In this document: in pieces, positions 25,854-33,791 of the stretch
How positions within the stretch are numbered: position 1 is the first letter of the stretch
Layout: each line of letters opens with the position of its first letter
Assembly (NCBI GenBank): GCA_002070205.1
Contig: MWCU01000125.1
Span: forward strand, 1 to 48,117
Direction of reading: 5' to 3'
Length of the DNA: 48,117 nt
Source of the DNA: Firmicutes bacterium ADurb.Bin182
GTDB taxonomy: Bacteria > Bacillota > Clostridia > Christensenellales > CAG-138
The notes under the pieces: generated by a model
The model's input: the letters and a program-made list of their open reading frames with translations, nothing else
The model's database searches: none
Told to the model about the DNA's origin: nothing
Translations under genes and position numbers: made by a program

Positions 25854-27069
25854 GCGGCCGAACGCGTTTTTATATCATATTGCCGTTGCGCTTCTTAAAC
25901 CATATCTTCGTTTGCGCTACGGAATGAGTTACGACTGCTCGATAAAAAAGGAAATTTCCGAGCCCTTTGTGCTGCTTGCCAATCACAGCTCCGCCATAGA
26001 TTTTATGGTCGCGTTTTGCGCGATGACGCCGTTCAGGATGAACGCCGTGGTTACGACTTATTACTTCGGAAACCTGGTTTTGGCGAAGCTTCTTAAGCTT
26101 ATGGGTTGTATACCGAAGACCCAATTCCTGCCGGATATGGCTTGCGTCAGAGCAATAAGCGGTGTGATTGCGAGGGGCGGTTCGGTGTTGATTTTCCCCG
26201 AGGGCGAGGTTAACGGATACGGGATAAACGATATCTACCCCGAGGGCATTGCAAAGCTCTGCCGAATGCTCGGCGCTCCGGTTTATGTTCTAAAAATCAG
26301 GGGAAGTTACTTGTCCTCGCCAAAATGGGCGGTCTCTAATCGGCGCGGGCGTATGGAAGCCTCTTTGGAGCGGTTATTCAGTCCTGAGGATTTAAAAAAT
26401 ATTTGCGACTTTGAGATGAACGAGCGCATAGCGAGCGCTATCGGGCATGACGAATACGCGTGGCAGCAGGCAGCCGGTCTATCGTTCAAAGGGAAAAACC
26501 TCGCTGAGAATATTCACGGAATTCTGTACCTCTGCCCGAAATGCCGCTCGGAATTCGCTTTGACCGGTAAGGAGAACGAGGTTGTTTGCTCGAGCTGCGG
26601 CAATACCGCGGTAATTGACGAGAGCGGGAAATTTTGTCCGAAAAATCCCGGGGATAAAGCATACGAGACCGTGTCCGAATGGATAATGGCTCAGCGAAAA
26701 GCCATAGCCGACGAGCTTGCCGAAGGGAAATTTCATTTGGAAGCGCCTTGTTTCCTTCTTCTTCATAAGGACAAAAAAACGCTCAGGCACACTATCACGG
26801 GCGAAGGAAAGATCCTGATGACGGCGTTGGGCTTGACTTACGAAGGAACCTTAAATGAAGGTATAGTAAAGCTGTTCTTTTCAGCCGACGACCTTTTCAA
26901 GCTTCCTTACGGAGCGCTTAACCATTTTGAAATACCCAACACAAAAGAAACTATCGCAATAGCACCTAAGGAGAAGCGCATGATCGCGAAATTTGTGCAA
27001 GCAATGCCTATAGTACGGGCGGCGCGCGACTCAAAAGCAGACGCGGTTGAGCGGGAACAATCCCTGTGA
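25825..27069 (+). CDS. 1-acyl-glycerol-phosphate acyltransferase-like protein with a zinc ribbon
   Basis: A 414-residue protein. The N-terminal part is a PlsC-type acyltransferase domain with the catalytic NHSSAID (H54, D59), a FRMNAVV block and FPEGEVN (124-130). A zinc-ribbon follows with CPKC (237, 240) and CSSC (255, 258), then a C-terminal domain of about 150 residues that I do not recognise. Glycerolipid acylation is likely, but the added ribbon and tail suggest a specialised or regulated version. The start is TTG 25825, with GGGGGA nine bases ahead; it lies inside the 3' end of malQ, so the two are translationally coupled. Confidence 0.75.
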   Translation: MKQTRKAAVKRPNAFLYHIAVALLKPYLRLRYGMSYDCSIKKEISEPFVLLANHSSAIDFMVAFCAMTPFRMNAVVTTYYFGNLVLAKLLKLMGCIPKTQFLPDMACVRAISGVIARGGSVLIFPEGEVNGYGINDIYPEGIAKLCRMLGAPVYVLKIRGSYLSSPKWAVSNRRGRMEASLERLFSPEDLKNICDFEMNERIASAIGHDEYAWQQAAGLSFKGKNLAENIHGILYLCPKCRSEFALTGKENEVVCSSCGNTAVIDESGKFCPKNPGDKAYETVSEWIMAQRKAIADELAEGKFHLEAPCFLLLHKDKKTLRHTITGEGKILMTALGLTYEGTLNEGIVKLFFSADDLFKLPYGALNHFEIPNTKETIAIAPKEKRMIAKFVQAMPIVRAARDSKADAVEREQSL

Positions 27070-27084
27070 TTCAGCCTTCGTTTA

Positions 27085-27093
27085 TGCTATAAT
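27085..27093 (+). promoter_or_regulatory. Extended -10 promoter directly abutting the MBL lipoprotein ATG
   Basis: TGCTATAAT is a perfect extended -10 element (TGnTATAAT). Its last base is seven positions before the A of the ATG at 27100, so transcription should start at or beside the start codon. There is no ribosome site and only a poor -35 (TGTGAT). Confidence 0.55.
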
Positions 27094-27099
27094 GCCTCC

Positions 27100-28008
27100 A
27101 TGAAACATACGCTTAAAATCTTCATAATACTTTTCGTTTTACTGTTTGCCGTGTCGTGTGTTCCGGAGGCGGCTCCTCCTTCTTCGCCAAAGCCCGTTCC
27201 TTTGCCGGATTCACCTGTGGAGCCTTCGCCCCGCGAACAAACGGGCGAATTGCTGATGCGGGTTGTTAATACTGGAAAGTCTGACTGTCTGATATTTGCG
27301 TATCGGGACGGCAGGGCGCTGATGGTGGATACGGGTCGAAAGAAAGATTTCGATAAAATCGACGAAGCGCTTAAGCAGCTAGGAGTCAGCGAGCTTCAGG
27401 CAGTCATACTGACGCACGGACACAAGGACCACGCGGGCGGCTTGAAGAAGCTTTTGGGGAAATATCCCTCCAAAACAGTTTATACATCCTCTCTCGACTA
27501 TTCGACATTCAGCGCGAAGGAGCTTGACTCCATTTCGGAAGCGGGCGCGGAACACGCGCTTTTGTCAAAAGGGGACGTGCTTGAATTCGGTGAAGCTAAT
27601 TTTATTGTGCTTGCGCCGGCGGTCGCGGACCCGAAGGAAGAGAACAACAATTCCCTGGTGATCCGGGTGCTTTATGGAGATACGGCATTTTTGCTTATGG
27701 GAGACGCGCTTTTGGAAACGGAACAGGATATTGTGAATATTTGCTATGATTTGGGCGCGGACGTAATCAAGCTCGGACATCACGGCCAGGATGACGCGAC
27801 ATCCGCGGCGCTGCTGGACGCCGTTAAGCCTTCCTATGCAGTAATAACCGGCAACCGTGCGGAGGATGACGATATACCGGGCAAACGGGTTGCGGCTTTG
27901 CTTGATCAAAAGGAAATCCCGTACTATATGAACGAGGGCGATCATCTCGCCGTCGATTTTATCAGCGACGGTTCTGTAACAAGCGCGAAAAAGGTATATG
28001 TCCGGTAA
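27100..28008 (+). CDS. MBL-fold lipoprotein (ComEC C-terminal-like hydrolase)
   Basis: A 302-residue lipoprotein: lipobox FAVSC (Cys20), a Pro/Ser-rich linker (21-48), then a metallo-beta-lactamase fold with the ligand motif THGHKDH (H106, H108, D110, H111), LLMGDALLETE and KLGHHGQDDATS. This pattern is that of the extracellular hydrolase domain found in ComEC and in free-standing secreted proteins; DNA or nucleotide cleavage outside the membrane is plausible but unproven. It has no ribosome site, and the promoter implies a leaderless mRNA. The convergent radical SAM gene ends only 2 nt away. Confidence 0.85.
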   Translation: MKHTLKIFIILFVLLFAVSCVPEAAPPSSPKPVPLPDSPVEPSPREQTGELLMRVVNTGKSDCLIFAYRDGRALMVDTGRKKDFDKIDEALKQLGVSELQAVILTHGHKDHAGGLKKLLGKYPSKTVYTSSLDYSTFSAKELDSISEAGAEHALLSKGDVLEFGEANFIVLAPAVADPKEENNNSLVIRVLYGDTAFLLMGDALLETEQDIVNICYDLGADVIKLGHHGQDDATSAALLDAVKPSYAVITGNRAEDDDIPGKRVAALLDQKEIPYYMNEGDHLAVDFISDGSVTSAKKVYVR

Positions 28009-28010
28009 GT

Positions 28011-29132
28011 TTAACTGTCTTCGATAAGGCTCAGCAGCGGGTACATATCGTTATATTGCTTTTGGATGAACATGGCGTTTCTTTTTTTATACAATCTCTC
28101 CGCAAGTGCATCCGCAATCGGAAGGAGCATTCGCTCATTCGCGCATTGAACGGGCGATACGTTTTGAATGCTTCCGGTTGACTGACGGTTAAGGCAGCCG
28201 CAGAAATGATTACATCTTGAGCGTACTGCGCAGCCGGCGCACGTTTCCTTTTCCTGCTCGTTCATTCGATAAAGGCTATAGCGTTTCGTTTCGTTTATTC
28301 CGGTATGTATGTTGCCCATTGCGAAATGTTTGTCCCCCACAAACTGCACGCAGGGATATACCGTGCCGTCGGGAGCTATAGAAACCTGCTTTTTCCCGAG
28401 CTCGCACCTTTCCCCGATGCAGCCTCCTCTGATATGGCTCGAAATTTTCACCTCGAACGGGGAAAGATAGAATTTTTCTTCACAATTTGTCCATGCTTCA
28501 TACATTTTGGCCAATCTTTTATATTGCCTTTGAAGCGAGCGGAGGGAAGCTTCGTTCCAGTCCCCGGCATAATTCAACGAGCATATTATATATTTGAACC
28601 CTTTTCGGAAAAGATATTCTACGCTGTCCGCGTAATGATTGACCGTTGACGGGTCCACGGTCATGAGTGCGGGCGCGTATGGTCTTTCTTTTAAAAGCGC
28701 TTCCAGTATCGGTTCAAGTCTTGAAAAAGTGCCTTTGCCTTGCTTGTCCTTGCGGTTCTTGTCATGCGCTTTTCTGACGCCGTCGTGGCTTATGGCTATG
28801 AATACTTCATTCTCTCTCGACCAGCGAAGGAATTCCTCGTCCAGCAAAAGGCCGTTTGTGGTGACCTTGTAATGAAACCTTGCGTCTCCCCGAGCTTGTA
28901 TGAAATTCGCATAGTCCACGGTTTCGCGCATCAAATCCTTATAAAGCAGCGGCTCCCCTCCGAAAAAGACTATTCCGCAATGCGCCTTGAGCTTTTTTGC
29001 GGCGTCTACGGACGCAAGCGCGGTTTCCAGCGACATTACATTGGAGTCCTGCTTAACATAGCAGTATTTGCATGCCATATTGCATGAATCTGTCAAGTGA
29101 AGCGTATAATGTATATTTCCCATGCGGGTCAA
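28011..29132 (-). CDS. Radical SAM/SPASM peptide- or protein-modifying enzyme
   Basis: A roughly 373-residue enzyme. Near the N-terminus CNMACKYC (CX3CX2C) binds the SAM 4Fe-4S cluster, followed by GGEPLLYK and TTNGLLL. The C-terminal SPASM part holds CELG, GTVYPCVQF, CAGCAVRSRCNHFCGC and a final VQC, enough for two auxiliary clusters. Such enzymes modify peptides or proteins. I place the start at TTG 29132 because it overlaps the TGA of the upstream lipoprotein gene (TTGA) and has AGGACAGGG ahead; ATGs at 29123 and 29156 are alternatives. The tight coupling makes the lipoprotein the likely partner or substrate. Confidence 0.85.
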   Translation of the reverse strand: MTRMGNIHYTLHLTDSCNMACKYCYVKQDSNVMSLETALASVDAAKKLKAHCGIVFFGGEPLLYKDLMRETVDYANFIQARGDARFHYKVTTNGLLLDEEFLRWSRENEVFIAISHDGVRKAHDKNRKDKQGKGTFSRLEPILEALLKERPYAPALMTVDPSTVNHYADSVEYLFRKGFKYIICSLNYAGDWNEASLRSLQRQYKRLAKMYEAWTNCEEKFYLSPFEVKISSHIRGGCIGERCELGKKQVSIAPDGTVYPCVQFVGDKHFAMGNIHTGINETKRYSLYRMNEQEKETCAGCAVRSRCNHFCGCLNRQSTGSIQNVSPVQCANERMLLPIADALAERLYKKRNAMFIQKQYNDMYPLLSLIEDS

Positions 29133-29977
29133 ATTATGCCCTGTCCTTTCAGCCATTCAAAAAAGTCCTTTACCTGCGAGCGGAGTTCGGTCAGCGACTT
29201 TTCTTTTTGTCTCATTTCATAATCTTTAACAGCAGCTTCATACGCCGAAGCGGCTTCTTCCTCCGTCATATCCCCAAACTCGGGCGGCTTGAATTCTTCG
29301 TAATCCGCGCTGAGGGGATCATAGAACACGGCGGTATTTTCAACGCTCAGCGACAGCGCATCCGCCGTTGTTTTTGTGTCATAAACTTCGACTGAGGACC
29401 GTATTTCGCTGTTTCCGAGACTGCTCCACTCCCTTACATCCTCAACGGAAACGAATTCAAATCCGATGCGGCTGTCTTCGTCATATCCGTCAAGCTCAAG
29501 GTCGCCCGTAACGGAGGGAAGCGGTTTTTGATTTGCCTCAAAGCCGTTAAGGTCCGGTACGGGCAGGGAGATATCCTGGAGCGTTTTATTTCCCGAGAAA
29601 TCGATGCCGTAAAGCTCGGCCTCCTCACGGATGACCTGCGCTGCCTCCTCCTCCGAAAGGAAAACGGGCGGGGCAACGCTGACGCACCCGTAGCTTCCCC
29701 GCCCTCCGCCATGGATGAATACTGGTATTTGAAGAATGGATTGTTTAGGAGAGGCAGAAGGATTCTCAGTCAACTTCGGCGCGGGTTCCTCAGGAATCGG
29801 ACCAGTCCCGCATCCCGTAAGCCCCAGCGAGATAAGAGCGGCGAGAGCGCTGATGACAGCGGGCCTTGCACTGAATCTGAGCGGAAGCGTTTTTATAAGT
29901 TCCGGATCGTTCGCTGCCTGGTCCTGAGTCGGATATGCGGGCAGGGGATATACGGACATGGGCTTTACGGAAAGCAC
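29129..29977 (-). CDS. Putative lipoprotein, likely partner or substrate of the radical SAM enzyme
   Basis: Not a family I can name. A GTG at 29977 with GAGGTGATT ahead opens a 282-residue protein; ATG 29959 is an alternative. After an unusually long leader (about 35 residues) comes a hydrophobic segment ending in the lipobox LTGC. The mature part begins with a Pro-rich linker and then VFIHGGGRGSYGCVSVAPPV, which contains the only other cysteine, followed by FLSEEEAAQVIREEA and an acidic region, and ends in a predicted helix rich in Lys/Glu. The stop overlaps the radical SAM start. The Gly/Arg/Ser/Tyr/Cys patch is the natural candidate for modification. Confidence 0.65.
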   Translation of the reverse strand: MLSVKPMSVYPLPAYPTQDQAANDPELIKTLPLRFSARPAVISALAALISLGLTGCGTGPIPEEPAPKLTENPSASPKQSILQIPVFIHGGGRGSYGCVSVAPPVFLSEEEAAQVIREEAELYGIDFSGNKTLQDISLPVPDLNGFEANQKPLPSVTGDLELDGYDEDSRIGFEFVSVEDVREWSSLGNSEIRSSVEVYDTKTTADALSLSVENTAVFYDPLSADYEEFKPPEFGDMTEEEAASAYEAAVKDYEMRQKEKSLTELRSQVKDFFEWLKGQGII

Positions 29978-30030
29978 AATAATCACCTCAAATACAAAAC
30001 GCTCAAAATTGTAAAAGGTTCCAAAAGTTG

Positions 30031-30059
30031 TTGACAAATCGTTGCTTGATGTATATAAT
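30031..30059 (+). promoter_or_regulatory. Promoter of the GntR-ABC operon
   Basis: A perfect TTGACA at 30031-30036, a 17-nt spacer and a perfect TATAAT at 30054-30059. Confidence 0.85.
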
Positions 30060-30078
30060 GTGCATATAGTATATACAC
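30060..30078 (+). promoter_or_regulatory. GntR operator covering the transcription start
   Basis: A 19-bp inverted repeat, GTGCATATAGTATATACAC, with one mismatched pair besides the centre base. It directly follows the -10 box, so binding would block the promoter: a classic autorepression site for the adjacent YtrA-type regulator. Confidence 0.65.
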
Positions 30079-30091
30079 AACATGCAGGGAG

Positions 30092-30481
30092 GTGAGACTG
30101 CTGAATATCATAATTGCTAATACCGCAGACCCGCCGATTTACCGGCAAATCGCTGACCAGATAAAAACAGCGGTGTTTCGCGGCGAGATAAAACCCGGCG
30201 AACTGCTTCCTTCCGTCAGGATGCTTGCGAACGAGCTTCAGATCAGCGTCATCACAACGAGGAAGGCTTATGAGGAATTGGAGCAGGAAGGATTGATAGT
30301 CAGCCTGCCCGGAAAAGGAACGTTCATATCCTCCAAAAGTCCGGAGCTTTTGAATGAAGCGCGTTTTAATGCTGTTGAGGAGCGTGTTTGTGAAACAATA
30401 GCGTTTGCAAAGCGGATGGGGGTCGGAAGGGAAAAATTAAAGGAAATAATAAATTTTTTTATGGAGGATGAAAATCGATGA
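30092..30481 (+). CDS. GntR-family regulator, YtrA subfamily
   Basis: A 129-residue repressor: a GntR winged helix (PPIYRQIADQIKTAVFRGEIKPGELLPSVRMLANEL...) followed by a short helical tail, the hallmark of the YtrA subfamily that controls adjacent ABC exporters. The start is odd. The only ribosome site, GGGAGGTGAG, overlaps the GTG at 30092; a CTG at 30101 lies at the ideal distance and may be the true start, giving MNIIIANTADPP. The stop overlaps the ATPase gene (ATGA). Ligand unknown; in relatives, cell-wall antibiotics relieve repression. Confidence 0.88.
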   Translation: MRLLNIIIANTADPPIYRQIADQIKTAVFRGEIKPGELLPSVRMLANELQISVITTRKAYEELEQEGLIVSLPGKGTFISSKSPELLNEARFNAVEERVCETIAFAKRMGVGREKLKEIINFFMEDENR

Positions 30482-31347
30482 GTTATGTGATGGAAATCAG
30501 GGGGCTCGAAAAGCATTATACCGATTTTTCGCTGTGCAATGTCGATTTATCTCTGGCAGAGGGAATGGTCACAGGATTTATCGGCGTGAACGGGGCGGGG
30601 AAGACCACGACGATAAAATCCGCTTTGGGGCTGATAATCCCGGATGCCGGTGAAATCAGGTTTTTTGGAAACAGCTGCTCGGACCATAATGTTAAAAATC
30701 GCATCGGCGTGATTCTTGATATCCAAAACTTTTATGAGATGCTGACGCTGAAGGAGATGAAGAATATCGTAGCGAAGAGTTTTAAAAAATGGGATGAACG
30801 CGCTTATCAAGGGTTTATAAGCCGCTTTGAACTTCCGGAAAGGAAAAAAATAAAAGAGCTGTCAAAGGGCATGCGCATGAAATTCGCGATCGCATTGGCT
30901 TTATCGCACAATGCCGATCTGTTGATAATGGATGAGCCGACTTCGGGGCTGGACCCGCTCGTCAGAGCGGAATTGCTGGATATATTGCGCGAATACATGA
31001 GAACAGAAGGCAGGACTGTGTTTTTCTCAACTCATATAACCTCAGATCTCGATAAAATAGCCGATTACCTTATATTGATAGATAACGGCAGGATAATAAT
31101 GCAGGGGGAAAAGGATGCGCTGATAGATTCGCACGGCGTTGTCAAAGGCCATGCCGGCAGCCTGAACGACGAAATTAAAAAACTGCTCGTGGGATTTCGT
31201 GTAAATGCGTTCGGTTTTTCCGGCCTCACGCACAATAAAGCGAAAATTCATGCCTTATTGCCCGACGCGTTGATAGAAAAGCCTTCGATCGAGGATCTGA
31301 TGTTATATTATGTGAGGAGGGATCATGATGCTGCTCAATCTTATTAA
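30478..31347 (+). CDS. ABC exporter ATP-binding protein
   Basis: A 289-residue ATPase: Walker A GVNGAGKTT, Q-loop-like LDIQNFYEMLTL, signature LSKGMRMKFAIALAL, Walker B LLIMDEPTSGLDP, and H-loop STHITSDLDK. It belongs to the CcmA/YtrB type paired with ABC-2 permeases. Coupled by ATGA to the regulator and overlapping the permease by 23 nt. The signature LSKGM (instead of LSGGQ) is common in this subfamily. Confidence 0.9.
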   Translation: MSYVMEIRGLEKHYTDFSLCNVDLSLAEGMVTGFIGVNGAGKTTTIKSALGLIIPDAGEIRFFGNSCSDHNVKNRIGVILDIQNFYEMLTLKEMKNIVAKSFKKWDERAYQGFISRFELPERKKIKELSKGMRMKFAIALALSHNADLLIMDEPTSGLDPLVRAELLDILREYMRTEGRTVFFSTHITSDLDKIADYLILIDNGRIIMQGEKDALIDSHGVVKGHAGSLNDEIKKLLVGFRVNAFGFSGLTHNKAKIHALLPDALIEKPSIEDLMLYYVRRDHDAAQSY

Positions 31348-31939
31348 AAAGGATTTCATCGTTTGCCGCGCATATGTCTGGTTTGCGGCTCTGTACGGCT
31401 TAGCGATTACCATATTTATGCCCTTTAGTTTCGGTCCTGTTCTGATGTCGACAGGAATGAATTATCTTTTGTTAAGCACAATCCATCAAATGGATGACAG
31501 GTGCAAAGGCTCTGCGTTGTTGGGCACTCTGCCATATTCGAGGAAGCAAATCGTATTTGCGCGATACTGCACTTCGATGGTATTGTTTGCCGCGTGCATT
31601 GCATTTTACACCGTTATTATGCTTATCGCTTCGCAGTTTTCAAATTCGTTCAAAGAAATTGGGATTTTCACTGTTGAAGGAACGCTTTTGGCATTTGCGG
31701 TAAGCTGTCTGTTCAGCGCGATTTTTATTCCGCTCAATTACCGGCTCGGCTCGGAAAAGGCGCGTTATATCAACATGATAGGCTTCATCGGGCTTTTTGT
31801 GCTGAACATGTCGTCAAGCGAAATATTCGGCTCGGCCGGAGTTGATATAAACGTATATGTTTTGGCTTCAGTTGCGGCAGCGATCCTTGCGGTATCGTAT
31901 TTCGTATCCGTTGTGATATACTCAAAGAAAGATTTTTAG
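31325..31939 (+). CDS. ABC-2 type permease subunit
   Basis: A 204-residue membrane protein with about six helices, beginning MMLLNLIKKDFIVCRAYVWF as in ABC-2 exporter permeases, with the short cytoplasmic KGSALLGTLPYSRKQIVFARYC loop after helix 2 that docks onto the ATPase. A GGAGGG ribosome site precedes the double ATG. Together with the GntR regulator and ATPase it forms a small export or resistance system whose substrate cannot be read. Confidence 0.85.
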   Translation: MMLLNLIKKDFIVCRAYVWFAALYGLAITIFMPFSFGPVLMSTGMNYLLLSTIHQMDDRCKGSALLGTLPYSRKQIVFARYCTSMVLFAACIAFYTVIMLIASQFSNSFKEIGIFTVEGTLLAFAVSCLFSAIFIPLNYRLGSEKARYINMIGFIGLFVLNMSSSEIFGSAGVDINVYVLASVAAAILAVSYFVSVVIYSKKDF

Positions 31940-31960
31940 CTTACAAGGAGGATTTAACGG

Positions 31961-32293
31961 GTGGCGAAATTCACGAAAACCGTATTCAAAGGAGCTGACG
32001 AAACGGCTGCTTATCTTTCAAGTGAAATCGAGTCGAGCGCGCTCAGCTGCACGCTTGTCGAGGAAAGCCGGCAGGTCATAGGCGATGTTACCGTCATCGT
32101 TCGCGTATTTGAAAAGTATTATATGCGAAACAGCTCAAGGGCGAGCTTGACGCTTGTCGTAACGGGCGGAGCGGATGAATGCTTCGTTGTCGCAATAGGC
32201 TCTGGCGGGGGAGAAAGTTCATTATTCAAGTTTGACTGGGGCGCTGCCGACAATTTCGTTTCCGTTGTTGAGAGCGCTCTGATTTCCTACTGA
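31961..32293 (+). CDS. Small cytoplasmic protein, DUF6054-like
   Basis: A 110-residue soluble protein starting at GTG 31961 with GGAGGA ahead, 21 nt behind the permease gene. It has alternating strands (CTLVEESRQVIGDVTVIVRVFEKYY, SRASLTLVVTGGADECFVVAIGSGGG) and a C-terminal helix. Length and pattern recall DUF6054 proteins of Firmicutes, but I am not certain. No catalytic motif is seen. It is probably part of the GntR-ABC transcript. Confidence 0.55.
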   Translation: MAKFTKTVFKGADETAAYLSSEIESSALSCTLVEESRQVIGDVTVIVRVFEKYYMRNSSRASLTLVVTGGADECFVVAIGSGGGESSLFKFDWGAADNFVSVVESALISY

Positions 32294-32450
32294 TAATTTT
32301 AAAACATTCGATAAGCTAAGGGGACGGGTTCGTTCAAGAAAAGGAGAAAGCATTATGAAAAGTCTATAAAAGGGCTGAATTTAATCCGCCGTATCCGCTG
32401 CCGCTAACCTGTAGGCAAAAAATAGGGTCAGCCCCGGGGGCATCTTGCCG

Positions 32451-32481
32451 GAAGGAGACACGAAGCGGTCTTCTTTTTTTT
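32451..32481 (+). terminator. Terminator ahead of pepT
   Basis: A 9-bp stem with two G-U pairs (GAAGGAGAC / GTCTTCTTT) around an 8-nt loop, running into further T residues. It would end the GntR-ABC-DUF6054 transcript. In front of it lies a stray ribosome site, AAAGGAGA, with a four-codon frame MKSL (32355-32369). Confidence 0.6.
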
Positions 32482-32489
32482 GCCTCGGA

Positions 32490-32519
32490 TTGCCAATGCG
32501 CGGGGAACGGGGATATAAT
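32490..32519 (+). promoter_or_regulatory. Promoter of pepT
   Basis: TTGCCA at 32490-32495, an 18-nt spacer and a perfect TATAAT at 32514-32519, about 27 nt ahead of the pepT ATG. Confidence 0.65.
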
Positions 32520-32545
32520 GGGGAAAAAGACATTCGGAGGAAATT

Positions 32546-33763
32546 ATGCCGGACGCAGCGGAACGATTTTTGAAATACGTCACGTACGATACCCAGTCCC
32601 GCCCCGATGCGGAAAAAATACCGAGCACGGATAAGCAATTCGCGCTCGGAGAGCTTTTGGTTTCGGAGCTTCATGAAATCGGCGTCAGCGACGCGAGAAT
32701 GGATAAGAATGGATATGTTTATGCATCCATTCCGGCGAACGCCGATAACATAAAAAGCATAGGCTTCATTGCTCATTTGGATACAAGCCCGGATATGAGC
32801 GGAGAAAACGTATGCCCGAGGATAGTCAAAAACTTTGACGGAAAGCCGATTTGCTTGAATGATGAGGTGACGCTTTCGCCTCAGGAGCATCCGAGCCTTT
32901 TAAATTACGTCGGCCAGGATATTATAGTGGCGGACGGAAATACGCTTCTGGGGGCGGATAATAAAGCGGGCATAGCTGAGATAATGGCGTTTGCCGAAAA
33001 ACTTGTCAAGTCCCCCGAAATAAAGCACGGACGAATATGCATCGGCTTTACTCCGGACGAGGAAGTCGGCCGCGGTGCCGATAAGTTCGATGTCGGCGGT
33101 TTCGGGGCGGACTTTGCCTATACGGTGGACGGAGGCGCGCTTGGCGAATTGGAATATGAAAACTTCAACGCGGCTTTTGCGAAAATTGAATTTCGCGGGA
33201 AAGGCATTCACCCGGGCTCTGCGAAGAACGTCATGATAAACGCCTGCAACGTCGCTATGGAGTTTCACGCGATGCTCCCTTGTGCCGAGCGCCCCGAGCA
33301 TACGGAAGGATACGAGGGCTTCTTTCATTTGACCGGAATGGAAGGGGAAACCGAGAGTGCAAAGCTTCGCTATATTATCAGGGATCATGACAAGGAGCGC
33401 TTTGAGAGAAAAAAAGAACTTATCGAATCGGCCGCCGCGTTTTTGAACAGCCGTTACGGAAAAGGCACCGTCAATGTGAAAATGAGCGATTCTTATTATA
33501 ACATGAAAGAAAAAATACTTCCCCACATGTATATAATAGATTTGGCTTCAAACGCGATGCGAGACGCGGGGATAGAGCCCGTTGTCGTGCCAATCAGGGG
33601 AGGAACCGACGGCGCCAGGCTCTCCTACATGGGGCTGCCCTGCCCGAACCTTTGTACGGGCGGGCATAATTTCCACGGGAGATACGAATATATCCCGATA
33701 CCTTCTATGCATAAAGTCTGCGAAATACTTGAAAATATCGTTAAAAGGAGCTCACTGCTTTGA
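32546..33763 (+). CDS. pepT: Peptidase T (tripeptide aminopeptidase)
   Basis: An M20 dizinc peptidase that removes the N-terminal residue from tripeptides. Motifs: FIAHLDTSPD (H77, D79), LLGADNKAGIAEI, FTPDEEVGRGAD (catalytic Glu pair), YTVDGG, GIHPGSAKN, PIRGGTDGARLSYMGLP and TGGHNFHGRYEYI. Length 405 is typical. ATG 32546 follows GGAGGA. It would process peptides brought in by the Opp system encoded earlier in the window. Confidence 0.96.
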   Translation: MPDAAERFLKYVTYDTQSRPDAEKIPSTDKQFALGELLVSELHEIGVSDARMDKNGYVYASIPANADNIKSIGFIAHLDTSPDMSGENVCPRIVKNFDGKPICLNDEVTLSPQEHPSLLNYVGQDIIVADGNTLLGADNKAGIAEIMAFAEKLVKSPEIKHGRICIGFTPDEEVGRGADKFDVGGFGADFAYTVDGGALGELEYENFNAAFAKIEFRGKGIHPGSAKNVMINACNVAMEFHAMLPCAERPEHTEGYEGFFHLTGMEGETESAKLRYIIRDHDKERFERKKELIESAAAFLNSRYGKGTVNVKMSDSYYNMKEKILPHMYIIDLASNAMRDAGIEPVVVPIRGGTDGARLSYMGLPCPNLCTGGHNFHGRYEYIPIPSMHKVCEILENIVKRSSLL

Positions 33764-33791
33764 TTGAGGGTTTCGCGGTTTCGGGTAATCC

